From contig CM067369.1 of NCBI GenBank assembly GCA_034401795.1, forward strand, positions 89,190,381 through 89,254,380: 64,000 nt of DNA, in the 5' to 3' direction. A program made the position numbers and the translations under genes. Source of the DNA: Chaetoderma sp. LZ-2023a (Eukaryota; Mollusca; Caudofoveata; Chaetodermatida; Chaetodermatidae). Positions 52,419-64,000 of the stretch are shown here, in pieces. Under the pieces are notes generated by a model. It had not been told where the DNA came from and did not search any database. It saw nothing but the letters and a program-made list of their open reading frames with translations. The first letter of the stretch is position 1. Each line of letters begins with the position of its first letter.

Positions 52419-54400
52419 AAGAAAAGAAGAAATTTAAACACAACCCGACTAAACCATGGATAACAACTGGACTGATAGCTGCCTGTCATAAAAAAAATAA
52501 ACTTTATTTGAAGTTTATCAAATGTCTAACAAAGCATACTGAACAGAAATTCAAGAAATACAGAAACAAGTTGGACCAAGTAATCAAAACAGCAAAAAAA
52601 ACTTACTACCATAACAAATTTGAACTATGCAAGAATGACATAAATGAAACATGGAAAATAATTAAATCACTTTTGAATAAAAATAACCGCAAAGCACAAC
52701 AAACACAATTTCTTTATAATAACAAGATAATAACTGATGATCTAGAAATTGCAACAAGATTCAATGACTATTTTGCTAATATAGGTCCAACACTTTCAGA
52801 TAAAATCAAATCAACATCCTCTAATAAATATAGTGATTATCTCACTGGCGACTATCAATCCTCTTTTTTTGCTAACCCGGTCACAAATGAAGAAATTTTT
52901 AGCATTCTTAACAAACTAAACCCTGCAAAAATTGCTGGCTTGGATGGTTTCAAGTGGAGTATTTTCAAACACTGAACGCTAGCGCTACTAATACCCCTTA
53001 ACCACATCTGTAACTTATCTTTCACTCAAGGCATATTTCCATCAAAATTAGAAGCAGCACAAGTAACACCTATATGCAAAGCAAAGGATTCATCTAACCT
53101 CACAAACTATAGACCTGTCTCAATACTTCCATTTTTCTCCAAATTAATGGAACGACTTGCGTACAATCGGCTTATCAGCTACTTAGATAAAAAGTCAATC
53201 CTCTATACATCACAATACGGATTCCGTGAAAAACATTCAACAATGCTAGCACTAATTAAAATGACAGAAAAAATAATGGACTCAATTGAAAAGAAAAAAG
53301 CACATAATAAGCATTTTTTTACCTTTCAGAAGCTTTCGACACTATCAATCATAAAATCCTACTAGAAAAACTTGCCTATTACGGAATCCGAGGAAGTGCA
53401 CTCATCTGGTTTGAAAGCTATCTAAGTGACAGAGTGCAATGTGTGCAATTCAATGCAACTTGCTCTGAAAATAGGAGACTAACTTGCGGTGTCCCTCAGG
53501 GGTCCATCCTTGGCCCTCTGCTGTTCCTCTTGTACATGAACGATCTGCCTAACATACGCACACATATGTCATTAATACTATTTGCTGATGACACCAATGC
53601 CTTTTGCTCTGACGAAGACATAGCTACATTATATAAAAACGTAAATAAGGAAATGGAAGAAATTACTAACTGGTTTTCACTAAATATATTATCACTAAAT
53701 GTGGATAAAACAAATTATATGTTATTTTCAAAATCTAGAGAATTAATAAATAAAGAGGTTCCAAAATTGTATATTAGCAATAAGGAAATTTAAGAGGCCC
53801 CTTATGCAAAGTTCCTAGCAGTATATTTAGATAAAAACTTGACCTGGGCCAAACAAATCGAAATAGTTACTGCAAAAGTAGCAAGAGGAGTAGGTGTGAT
53901 CCAAAGACTAAAACCATATATGGCACAGGCCACGGTTAAAACACTGTACAGCACCTTGATCCTCCCGCACCTCACTTACTGCAATGCTGTTTGGACTAAC
54001 ACCTACAAAAACAGAATATCCAAAATTCCAAGTCTCCACAAAAGAGCATCAAACTATTTTCTACGCCAGCAAAGGGCCAAAACATGTTCAATGCAGAAAA
54101 GTTACTTAAGCTCACCGGCATAGGAAAATCTCAAAATGCTAACTATTGTCAAAGACTTCCACCATGACACTTTACCCAAATCAATAGCCCCCCCTTCTTT
54201 TTAAACAAAATTAACATCCATCAACATACCACTAGAAGCAGACATAAACTACATGAGCAATACACACAGACAGACATAGGAAAACACCGAATATCATTTG
54301 CAGCCACTAAACTATGGAACAACACAAAACAGGAAACACGTGAGAAAATTCTATCAACAAAATTGTGCAAGAAAACAATAAAAAAACTACTTGATTAACA
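52415..54400 (+). pseudogene. LINE reverse transcriptase part
   Basis: RT blocks in order: linker with KPWITTGLIAACHKKNKLY, NPAKIAGLDGFKWSIFKH and an in-frame stop at 52973, NYRPVSILPFFSKLMERL, QYGFREKHST, a frame change near 53325, AFDTINHKIL, CGVPQGSILGPLLF, FADDTNAF (catalytic Asp pair, ~53585), then a stop at 53791 and WAKQIEIVTAKVARGVGVIQ. The C-terminal part to ~54390 has another frame change near 54090. Catalytic residues survive but the gene is broken in at least four places. Confidence 0.85.
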
Positions 54401-54650
54401 CGTACTAGTATTATCTAATTCATGCGGTACAGCTAAAAAATGGCCCGACTCGTCTACACAACAAGGTACAAAATGCTGTTTTATACTCGTGCATCATTAT
54501 AAGTAAAAGTACCCTCCCCAAAAATATATAAATGTTTATTGTTGTATCTATAATCATAGACATCCATGTATATTATTGAACTTGATTATGTTCTGTGCTT
54601 GTTTGTTACGTAACTGTCTTGTCCTTATTTACAATCCATATGTATCGCAA

Positions 54651-54681
<31 letters not shown>

Positions 54682-54690
54682 GCAACCCAA

Positions 54691-55160
54691 GTGACTAACT
54701 CTTTCACACACCCTGCTGTTACAGTATTATATGTTTGTTCGCGGACTGAGAGTGGCCCACTCCTGGAGTTTTTCTTTCCACTGTAATGACTGACAAGATA
54801 ATTGAACTGGTGGTGAACTCTGGGGGTGGGGGGTGGGGTGGGGGTGGAGGGGTGTGTGAGGGTGCTGGGGGTGTGGGGTGGGGTGGTCTCCTCTTGACCC
54901 GCGAATTGACATATTTCCTTTTTGAAATTTAAACTGTTTATGTGGATCAAGGGTCAAAGGGTTAATAAGGAAGTAGTAAATGTAATGTCTGAATTTATAA
55001 TTGTTTGTGTAAGTACTGTCTTGTCTAATTTATATATACCTGTATATATGTGTGTAAGGTGTCCACCATGACAATAGGCACTGCCTTAGGCGGACAACCT
55101 GGTATGATTCGTGAATACGTTTATCTTGGAATTATTGAATAAATAATCTTGAATTTTGAA
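54691..55160. other. G-rich stretch and LINE tail
   Basis: Positions 54822-54893 are a run of GGGGTGGGG-type repeats with strong quadruplex potential. Positions ~55040-55165 look like a LINE tail on the plus strand: GGCACTGCCTTAGGCGGACA, then AATAAATAATCTTGAATTTTG. Confidence 0.6.
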
Positions 55161-55165
55161 TCTTG

Positions 55166-55680
55166 AATCCCTGGCCTCTTTTCTATCGACTGCCTCATTT
55201 CTTAGCTTGGGTATAGATCCTACTTCTTCATCATATACACCGTGCAGAAGTTTGTATACTTCGATCATGTCACCGCGAACTCTGCGAAATGCCAGTGTGG
55301 GCAATTTCAGTCTTTTCAGCCTTTCCTCATAGCTAAGATCCCTTAGACCTGGTATCTGTTTGGTTGCTCTCCTCTGCACATTTTCTAGGAGTGTTATCAC
55401 TGACTTCTTGTATGGGCACCAAACAGCTGCATCATAGTCGAGATGGCTCCTTACCATTGCCTTGTGTAGTGGAATGAAGTTTTTCTCATCTACGTTGATA
55501 TATGTACGTCTAATAATTGCAAACATACTATTTGCCTTGTTCACCTTTGCTGTTATATGTCTTTCGAAGTTTAATGATTCATCTATGACCACTCCAATGT
55601 CCTTTTCTTCCTTGGATTGCACAATTTCATGGGGGTTTTCCGTCGGCGATGATATGGTAGTTCATAGCACCTTCGTGTAT
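55166..55680 (-). mobile_element. LINE 3' fragment (CR1/L2-like RT C-terminus)
   Basis: An open minus-strand frame of ~170 codons: EEKDIGVVIDESLNFERHIT, MVRSHLDYDAAVWCPYKKS, LENVQRRATKQIPGLRDLSY and LPTLAFRRVRGDMIEVYKLL are classical blocks of the region after the RT core. The match ends near 55170, where an oppositely oriented LINE tail begins. Catalytic RT is absent. Confidence 0.9.
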
Positions 55681-56077
55681 ACCAATTTACTTACATACTT
55701 TCAATACAGGTTGTTTGCTTAAGGCATTGCCTATTGTGGTGGCAGACACCTAACATTAAACATACATGTACAATTACAAACATAACTTAACATAGATTGT
55801 GAGATATACTTGTGAATATTTAGATACGGTACTGAGTTAAGTAGACATAGAAAAAAAGAACAAACAATACAATACATCTATGTTTTTTCCTTTTAGTTAT
55901 TGAGATTAGAGATTAGTATTTGGGGGTGGGGTGGGGTGTCAAAGAACAGGGGTGGGCCATACATGCCAAATACCCTAGCTCAACCCGTAGGTTGCTATTT
56001 AGTAGTTGCACTTGTTGAGTTGCGTCAGTTTGAAAGAAGCGGTAGTCGCGATAGCAGTAATAGTGCATTATAGTGTT

Positions 56078-56148
<71 letters not shown>

Positions 56149-56224
56149 TAGTCGCTATGGCAATGATACAGGAAGTGTGTGGTTTTGTTTATCATGTTAT
56201 TATGTAATGATAGCTGTTTAGTGT
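55681..56224. other. Inverted LINE tail and (GTA)n repeat
   Basis: Positions 55690-55760 on the minus strand match the tail at 55050-55110 (AATAGGCA.TGCCTTA), so similar tails flank the fragment in opposite orientation. A (GTA)n trinucleotide run occupies ~56081-56149. No gene. Confidence 0.55.
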
Positions 56225-56740
56225 GTTATCCAGATCTAGTATGTATTGAGTATGCTAGTTTTAGTTATGTCTTTGAATGATTTTAATGTTATTTCATCAT
56301 CATTACGATGTATAAGGCCTGTGTGGCTTTTTTTCTGTAAATTTATTGCACACTTTGATGGCACTAGTTGAAATTCTACGTTTTGCTGTGTCAGTTTGTG
56401 TGTACTAATGTGGAGATCATGTTTGTTCCTGGTGATGTATGTGTGGATTTCGATGTTGTTTGGAAAGCTGTGGGTTACACATAGTTGTATGTGTGGATTT
56501 CGATGTTGTTTGCAAAGCTGTGTGTTATAGATTTAGATAGGATTTGTGATGAAAGGCTCTGGCAATGTTGATCATCTGTGACTTACATATATCGGTGAGT
56601 TTAAAAAGTTTTTGTGTCTTGAACATGTTTTGACCCTTTGCTGTTTTTGAAAACATTTTAATGCATTTTTCTGCATGCTTTGTATTTTTGTTAGTTTGCT
56701 TTTTTGTGTGTTTTGCGTGAGGAGGTAAGCTCATGACGAG
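56225..56740 (-). mobile_element. LINE 3' fragment, relative of the 51-kb LINE
   Basis: The minus strand reads TAKGQNMFKTQKLFKLTDIC near 56620, matching AKGQNMFNAEKLLKLTGIGK in the 54.1-kb part of the plus-strand LINE. Farther on it reads HTYITRNKHDLHISTHKLTQ (~56430), aligning with HQHTTRSRHKLH of that LINE. A ~46-bp tandem duplication (GTATGTGTGGATTTCGATGT) lies at 56436-56530. The copy is 5'-truncated and broken. Confidence 0.7.
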
Positions 56741-56940
56741 CCTCTAATCGGTGAATTATTCGGGACCTGGATCAACATTAATACTGTACTACCACCTAAC
56801 AGAAGTCCATAATAGTATTATTGACTTCTGGTATTACATAGTGCTGATGACAGAGTTACAGTTGGTGCCTCAAGCAAGCGAACTTCTAAGAGAAGAAGAA
56901 GAATTTTTGGGGCTGCTAATGAAGTGGTCAATCGTGGTCA

Positions 56941-58650
56941 GATGGGTGACCGCCAAACTTGCGATCACCTCTGCACTGATACTAAGTTCAAGGGGCATCA
57001 GCCTTCATAGCCCACACCATTCACAAGACACGTCCTATTGTATGGGGACACAAATCTGTCGGCCCATCTCGTGTGGTGCCTGTGCCATGGGGATGTAAAA
57101 GAACTCATTCCGAGTGTCAGGACCTGTATCAGGAGCTCAGTTGTGAATACGCTCTGATAGTGTACATAGTAGATATTGGTTGTCAGTCATGCAGCCAGTG
57201 TGTCGCTGACAACCATGTCTAAAGTCCTCAGTACAGGATTAGTCGCCAATTAGACACACCCTCCAGCATAGCTGTCAGCCTGCTCTAAAACAATTTCTAC
57301 TTCAACTTCTACCAGTTAATGGCCACCATCAGCACTTTGATGCATATGCCATGGATGAAGTGTGCGTAAATTGTTAAAAACATTTTTTGTATTTTTCTAA
57401 CATATAAGATAAAAACAGCCTTAGGAATTTTAGATAGTAGGGAGCAGAGTCTTGAAGGTATCTTGGCTCTCGAATGCTACCGTTGCTGAGGGTAGAGCCT
57501 TCCAGTCTCTGATTGTCCATGGAAGGAATGATTCTTTCCCGATGTCCCTTTTATTTGAGAGTACTCTGAATGATTTTGGGTGCATGCTCCAAGAAAACCG
57601 GTTCGATATGTTAGATGATCACTCATGTCAATGCTTTTCATGTTGTTGGCCATTTTATATAACAGTATGAGGTCTGGCATTTCTTCGTCTCTGTTCCAAT
57701 GATGTCCATCTTAAGTATGAGATCATGTCATTTACACTGGCACTGCGTTGGTACTGTTTGTTACATATCACACTGCACACCTTTGGAACATCTCTAGGCA
57801 GTGGGAATCTATATTGTTGTAGAGAAGACAACTGTTGGCCGGATGCTGTCGGTAACCCTCTGAGATGCACATATCTAAAACCTTGTAAATAAGTTAACGA
57901 TTCACTGTACTGTAAACACACATGCCACGCTCTGTGTGGGATATGTGGCTGGTGGGTTCAGTGGCATGCGACACTGTCAGTCTGGGCAGTGCTTTCACAA
58001 AAGGGAGTAATCTACGATCCACGAATAACGAATAACATGGCAGTTAATAGTGATAGTTAAGTTCTAGATAAATCGGTTAATGATTTTTTACTTAGATGAG
58101 TGCTGCCAGTTCAATATTTTCAACTAGCAATCGATTCCGCACCAATAGTTAGTTCAAGGAACATCACCCTTCTCAGCCCACACCAACCACAAGGCACATC
58201 CTATCGGATGGGGTGGGGACCTAAAAACCTTCATCCCCTTCTGGTGTGGTGTCTCTGTTATGGGTTGACCCTAAAAGAATGATCTCTGAGTGTCACGCCC
58301 TGTATCAGAAGCTCAGTGGTGATTAACCTCTGATGATCAGATGGTGTAATGTAAATAGTAGATGTCAGTTTTCAGCCGTGCATCCTTGACAGCCATACCT
58401 GAGGAAAGGAGATTAGACACACTGTGCAGCATAGCTGGCAGCATGTTCTAAAACAATCTACGTCACAGCTGTCATCGCCGCTGTCGGTGACCCCCTGAGA
58501 TGCGCACATCTAAATAGGTGAATGATTCACTGTATTGTAAAAACACATGGTATGCTTTGTGTGGAATATGTGGCCTGTGGGCTCGGCGGAATGTGGCAGT
58601 GTTAGTCTTGATGGAGCTTCCAATTACAGGAGGGATCTATGATCCATGAA
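56941..58650. repeat. Diverged tandem duplication of a non-coding block
   Basis: Blocks 56960-57340 and 57848-58010 are repeated in order at 58120-58470 and 58480-58640 (shared words TAGTTCAAGG, AGCCCACACCA, GAGTGTCA, CCCTGAGATGC, GATTCACTGTA). In the first unit the two halves are split by a LINE fragment. Divergence is considerable, with many small indels. No coding potential was seen. Confidence 0.65.
57360..57845 (-). mobile_element. LINE 3' fragment inside the duplicated block
   Basis: The minus strand encodes SASVNDMISYLRWTSLEQRR (~57730), then in another frame ILLYKMANNMKSIDMSDHL (~57650), typical of RT C-terminal regions (L-x-W-x-x-L-x-x-R-R). The corresponding place in the second unit (~58475) has no insertion. 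Confidence 0.7.
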
Positions 58651-59820
58651 TAACGATAGCCGGTCTGGTGACAGGTACGTCACACTAATATTTAGTGGCA
58701 ACTAATAACATACCCACACATTATTTTACAGCAAAGATAACTGTACGTGTAGTTCAGAGATTTAGTATTATCTCACAGATAATATCCCCTTAAACTGATT
58801 CTTGAGTACAATTGTTTCACCACCATAATGACATACAATTCTAACGAAAATCTGCCCAGCTGGAAGTGGTGATGTTGTGTGTATGGGGTGTGGTTAAATC
58901 TTGTGGAATAACATTGCTTTAACAATACTAACATTTGAATTCAAGAAAACCAATCCCTGTTACTATTCCCATTTTATGATCATAGTTCCCCAGCAAAATT
59001 CCTACTCAACATTTGTCACACTCAGTATTACATCCCAGATAAGGAATCACAAGTGTCTACTCTATGCTTGAATTTCAAGTTTTGTCTACTTTTGGTATTG
59101 TAAAGAGATGCGGTTTATTGGCTGTGGTATTTAGGGCACAAGTATTCATTGATGGGCAAAGTTAGCCCCCCCCCCCTCCCTTAACTACTTTAAAACGTTA
59201 GCATATGAAGACAAGAATCATTAAACCGGAAACAATTTCATCACCCATCTATACCTATCCAAGTTTAACTAGGAAACGTGTAGTAAATTATAAAACAGAC
59301 ATTGCCACGAAAATACATAGTGGACAAATGTGCCAAAAGTCCTACATATTTCACAAATTAACTTTGTTGTGAATTTTACATAACACAGAAAATCCCAAAA
59401 TCTGTTGTTATGAACAGTTGGTATAAGTTATGGAAGTGTATCACTATATATAGAATATAATCCTTATTTCAAGCTCACCTCAAGCATGTAGACATAAATT
59501 GCATTCCATGTGCTCGATATTTGACTAAATGCAAATGCAAAATGGCGCTAAAACAGATCTATATTATTATCTAATAAACAGATGCTAATTGACAAATCAC
59601 ATGCAAGCTTGATGTTCATAAATATACACTGCATGGTAAGTCTCGACCAATCAAACACCTGTAATATATACACATTTACACACAGTTAACACTCAATATA
59701 CACACACGTTTACAAACAGAGCACTTAAATTCATACACATTTACATAGAGAGGACACCATGATTTTTCATGTACATAATTAGATTTGAATTGCTCATAGA
59801 AATAAGCAATTACAAATAGA
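58651..59820. other. Non-coding
   Basis: No gene or mobile element recognised. A C run lies near 59166-59177. Confidence 0.4.
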
Positions 59821-61130
<1,310 letters not shown>

Positions 61131-62808
61131 CTTCCACCTTAAGAGCACACTAAGATGTTGTGTCAAGCCGATAGCACCCCATCTCCTTTCACAAGTTGAT
61201 TCAGCTGTTCATCACACTGGTCAAGGGCCATAGACGAGAAATTGTGAGACGTTTTCTGAGCGGTGGCATTCATTTTCAATGTGTAGCCCATCATTATTAC
61301 ATAATGACCCTCTCCGTATTTATCTGGCATTGCCATTGCGCCTGTTTTGTCAAGGCATACACTCGCTGGTTATCAGTGGCAAACAAGTCTGCCCAGGATT
61401 AAGATGTGGCACAGTGTGACTCATAATTCCCATGGAATGACAAACCATTGCACGGTTATGGGCGCCCATGGGATGTTGTCCTTTTAGTTATAGACACCTT
61501 TCCAAGCAATTCTTCAGTATTTTTCAAAGCACTCTCCATAGCTACAAATGATTTACAAACTGTGGAGCCTGGGTGTAGTATGTCCTGAACTGAAGGAGCG
61601 TTGGATTCATGGTTTGCAATACTAACATGGGGCTGCAGAATAATAATCTGGTGAAAGATGCTAAGCTGTTAGTGCTTGTAAGTGGTGCCAGTTCATTACA
61701 CCTATCTTCCCTAGAGGCATCAACTGTTGGATGCTGGCAAAGTGAGCCGGCTGTCCCATGAAAACTGTCTTTGGTTGAACGTGAACTGGTGTTGTGATGA
61801 ATATTATCGAAAGCACCAGGTAGTGAACATGGTTGTGGGGCACGCAGCGCCATGGTCACGATAAAACTTGCACACCCTGCTAGCTATATATGTCGATAAG
61901 CTCAGTAGTCTATCATATGAAATACAAATCCTGCATGAAGGAAGATCCTGTGTTAGCTCTCTGCTGTGCGTGCTAGTATGCATATGTAGGTCACGTTATA
62001 TGGCAAATGGGGTCATATTTTCCTTACTCTGTCTAATGTGTGATTTAGCTCCTGGTTTCCTCGGATGCTTAACACTGTTGAAAATCGGTAAATGGGATAT
62101 ATTGAGACCTACTGACCATTGCTAGTTTTCGGGTTTCTCCCTTATCTTGGGTCCTTCCATAATCATATTTACCAGTGCTCCTACCTTGTGTGCCACTGAA
62201 GTGCTTTGGCACTGTGTATCAAAGGAGACAGCGAATATGCACCGAAAACATTCAGTGATCAGTGATCACATCGGACTATTTCAGCCGCCTTAGCAAGTAT
62301 CATAGCACCAGTTTAAAGGTTTTGCTTGCAAGCTTTGCTTATGCTAAATCCAATCGTCATCAAACATGAGCAACAACGTCTTCCCCTTCCTTTCCGAATG
62401 AGTTTTTTTTAGATATGGAACAATTTTGAAAAAGTTCCTCCTTTAGTCGAGTGCTATTCACACGACCTTGTGCATTTACATATAATTGATCCTATCCTAT
62501 CGTCTGTTATTCATCTGGACTAACTCAGACAAGGTGAACACTGGACACACGTCTGGATCTCTTGTATCTTCAATGCACGAAACCAACTCTACTAATACCA
62601 AAGCTTTCAATTCAGCTTCTATATCTGGACTGGAAGATGCAATGGGAGTAGTTCTCGCATAGCTAAATAGACCACTCAGGCATGATCTGTGGTAGTCGCT
62701 TCTTGTTCTGCAATGTCAGAACTTGTTAACTTTGCAAGCAACGATCTATCACTCAGGAGAGTTGATGCATGGTCATCAATTTACTTGGTAACAGCTTTGT
62801 TACTTCGT

Positions 62809-62811
<3 letters not shown>
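61131..62811. other. No gene accepted
   Basis: Several ~60-105-codon frames occur on the minus strand (for example 61542-61859), but none shows a recognisable family. Part may be the 5' region of the decayed gene at 59.8-61.1 kb. Confidence 0.35.

Positions 62812-62868
<57 letters not shown>
62812..62868. repeat. (CT)n microsatellite
   Basis: A CT dinucleotide run of about 28 units. Confidence 0.95.
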
Positions 62869-62871
<3 letters not shown>

Positions 62872-64000
62872 ACAGAAGAAGCACACATGAATGTCAGACG
62901 ATCTGAGGAGAGCAGTGCGACAATTCTGGTCTTAACGGGGCTGCACTCGGTCTCAATGTCCCCAGATTTTCGATGTGTTTTGGTGCGATTGGGATGATAC
63001 GAGTGAAACTGATTGAAACAAGTCTTATGTCAGCATACTTGATGTTTCTGAAGTGTCCGTTGGATGCCACTATCATCTACTATATGGTCAAAACACCGGT
63101 CCCATATATAATATCTCTATGACTATGAATACTGTGAATAGTTTAATACCATCCCTCAACACACTACATATATGAATACTAAACCGTTGCTGTGTAAATT
63201 CATAAGTTGCGCTTAAATAATTTACCAGATCATTCTGGTGGAAATTCTGTAATAAATAATTTGAGAAATCTGTTTTACATTCAATAGCCGATTATGTAAG
63301 GTGGCACAAATATAGTTTATTTGACGATGTAATGACGACAGGTGTGAAGTTCGAAGTTAACACTTTTTAAACCATGCAATCAGCATTACACAGGGACCCT
63401 GATAACGCAGGAAACTGATATTCTATGCCGCAATAGCTGCCATCTTGGAGTTATGCAAATAAGGCTGTTCCCATGACAAATTCGTTGGCAGTCTCGTTTT
63501 TCGAGTGCTTGCAACGGTCATTGTTCTATGGGTCTCTGAGAGAATCTGTAAAATTGAAGTGATACTTTGCATCAAATGAGTAAATTCACACCCGGATCTA
63601 TATTATATATAATTCCACGCACGAGTCTTGTTAAGACATCTGTAGATAGTCACTAAATATATGCGTGTGTGTGCGTGCATGCGTGCGTGTATCAGCATAG
63701 GCATTCTGCCAAAGTCATGGTTTGAGGGCGACGTTTCCCCGGCCACCCACCCAAACCCCAAATCTCTTCTAGCGCTTTCATCAGTACTGTTTTATTAAGT
63801 CTGCTACTACAGTGGCACAACTGCATAACAAGAAGATATTTGTCTGGGAGTTCAGTCATCAGTTGCTGTTTATTATTTAGGGCTCGTTCCCTGGAAAGCT
63901 GGGAAGATTGGACTTTTGGATAAGTGATTTCTTCGAATAAATGAGAAAATTCTACTCAAATATAGTTACCTTACATGGCCATAGTTGGATGCGTGGGAGA
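62869..64000. other. Non-coding
   Basis: Nothing recognised. A short GTGCGTGCATGCGTGCGTGT stretch lies near 63668. Confidence 0.4.

Larger units (their letters stand above)
51127..54690 (+). mobile_element. Near-full-length degenerate LINE (PHD-endonuclease-RT)
   Basis: A non-LTR retrotransposon in recognisable order: PHD-like finger, EEP endonuclease, RT, C-terminal region, 3' untranslated region and a terminal (AAT)n repeat (54651-54680). Domain content and the RT box FADDT point to the CR1/L2/jockey group. Several stops and frameshifts inactivate it. The fragment at 56.2-56.7 kb is a relative (shared AKGQNMF). The 5' boundary is uncertain. Confidence 0.85.

Overview
The window looks like genomic DNA of a marine invertebrate, most likely a lophotrochozoan such as a mollusc. 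The reasons are AT-rich non-coding DNA full of palindromic ACATGT/TACATGTA words, intron-bearing genes with GTAAGT donors, repeat ends of the type CTCACCTGG, and DIRS, CR1/L2-like LINE and hAT-like elements. The species assignment is inference. No tRNA, rRNA, operon or CRISPR was recognised. About half of the window is recognisable mobile or repeated DNA.

Left third (1-24.5 kb): one host gene lies on the minus strand. Six potential exons have good splice sites and, apart from one broken duplicate, matching phases: 24447-24502, then tandem duplicates C, B and A of one Ser/Thr/Gln-rich exon (21138-21546, 18926-19612, 9644-10348), then 9092-9182, 6177-6249 and 3189-3676. The last exon encodes a paired-cysteine, zinc-finger-like module of an uncharacterised animal family. 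It is cut by a DIRS retrotransposon (copy 1, 1-3188). A complete DIRS element of the same family (copy 2, 11179-18228, 7050 bp) sits between duplicate exons A and B. The unoccupied target is preserved at 20440/20441, so the ends are known to the base and there is no target-site duplication. Copy 2 carries gag, RT-RNase H-methylase-like and tyrosine recombinase genes, 176-bp inverted terminal repeats, and an internal complementary region that is the exact reverse complement of its joined ends.

Middle (24.5-38.1 kb): a ~160-bp tandem array is split by a 1205-bp hAT-like element with an 8-bp target duplication, and the array lies between octamer-rich inverted termini. A second, diverged DIRS family follows (copy 3, 29578-38135). 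It is decayed and itself carries a 1557-bp hAT-like insertion inside its RT gene.

Right (38.1-64 kb): this is a graveyard of non-LTR elements. It holds a CR1-type ORF1 (PHD, coiled coil, SGNH esterase start) at 38725-39969, a degenerate PHD-endonuclease-RT LINE at 51.1-54.7 kb, and six or more 5'-truncated tails. There is also a possible LTR element with 117-bp leader repeats and a 291-codon ORF at 43357, a (CACT)n/(GAGT)n head-to-head satellite at 47.9-48.3 kb, and a decayed gene of an uncharacterised animal family at 59.8-61.1 kb with a long CA repeat in its reading frame.

The DIRS genes work together as in the known family: Gag packages RNA, RT-RNase H makes cDNA, the internal complementary region templates circle closure, and the recombinase integrates the circle.
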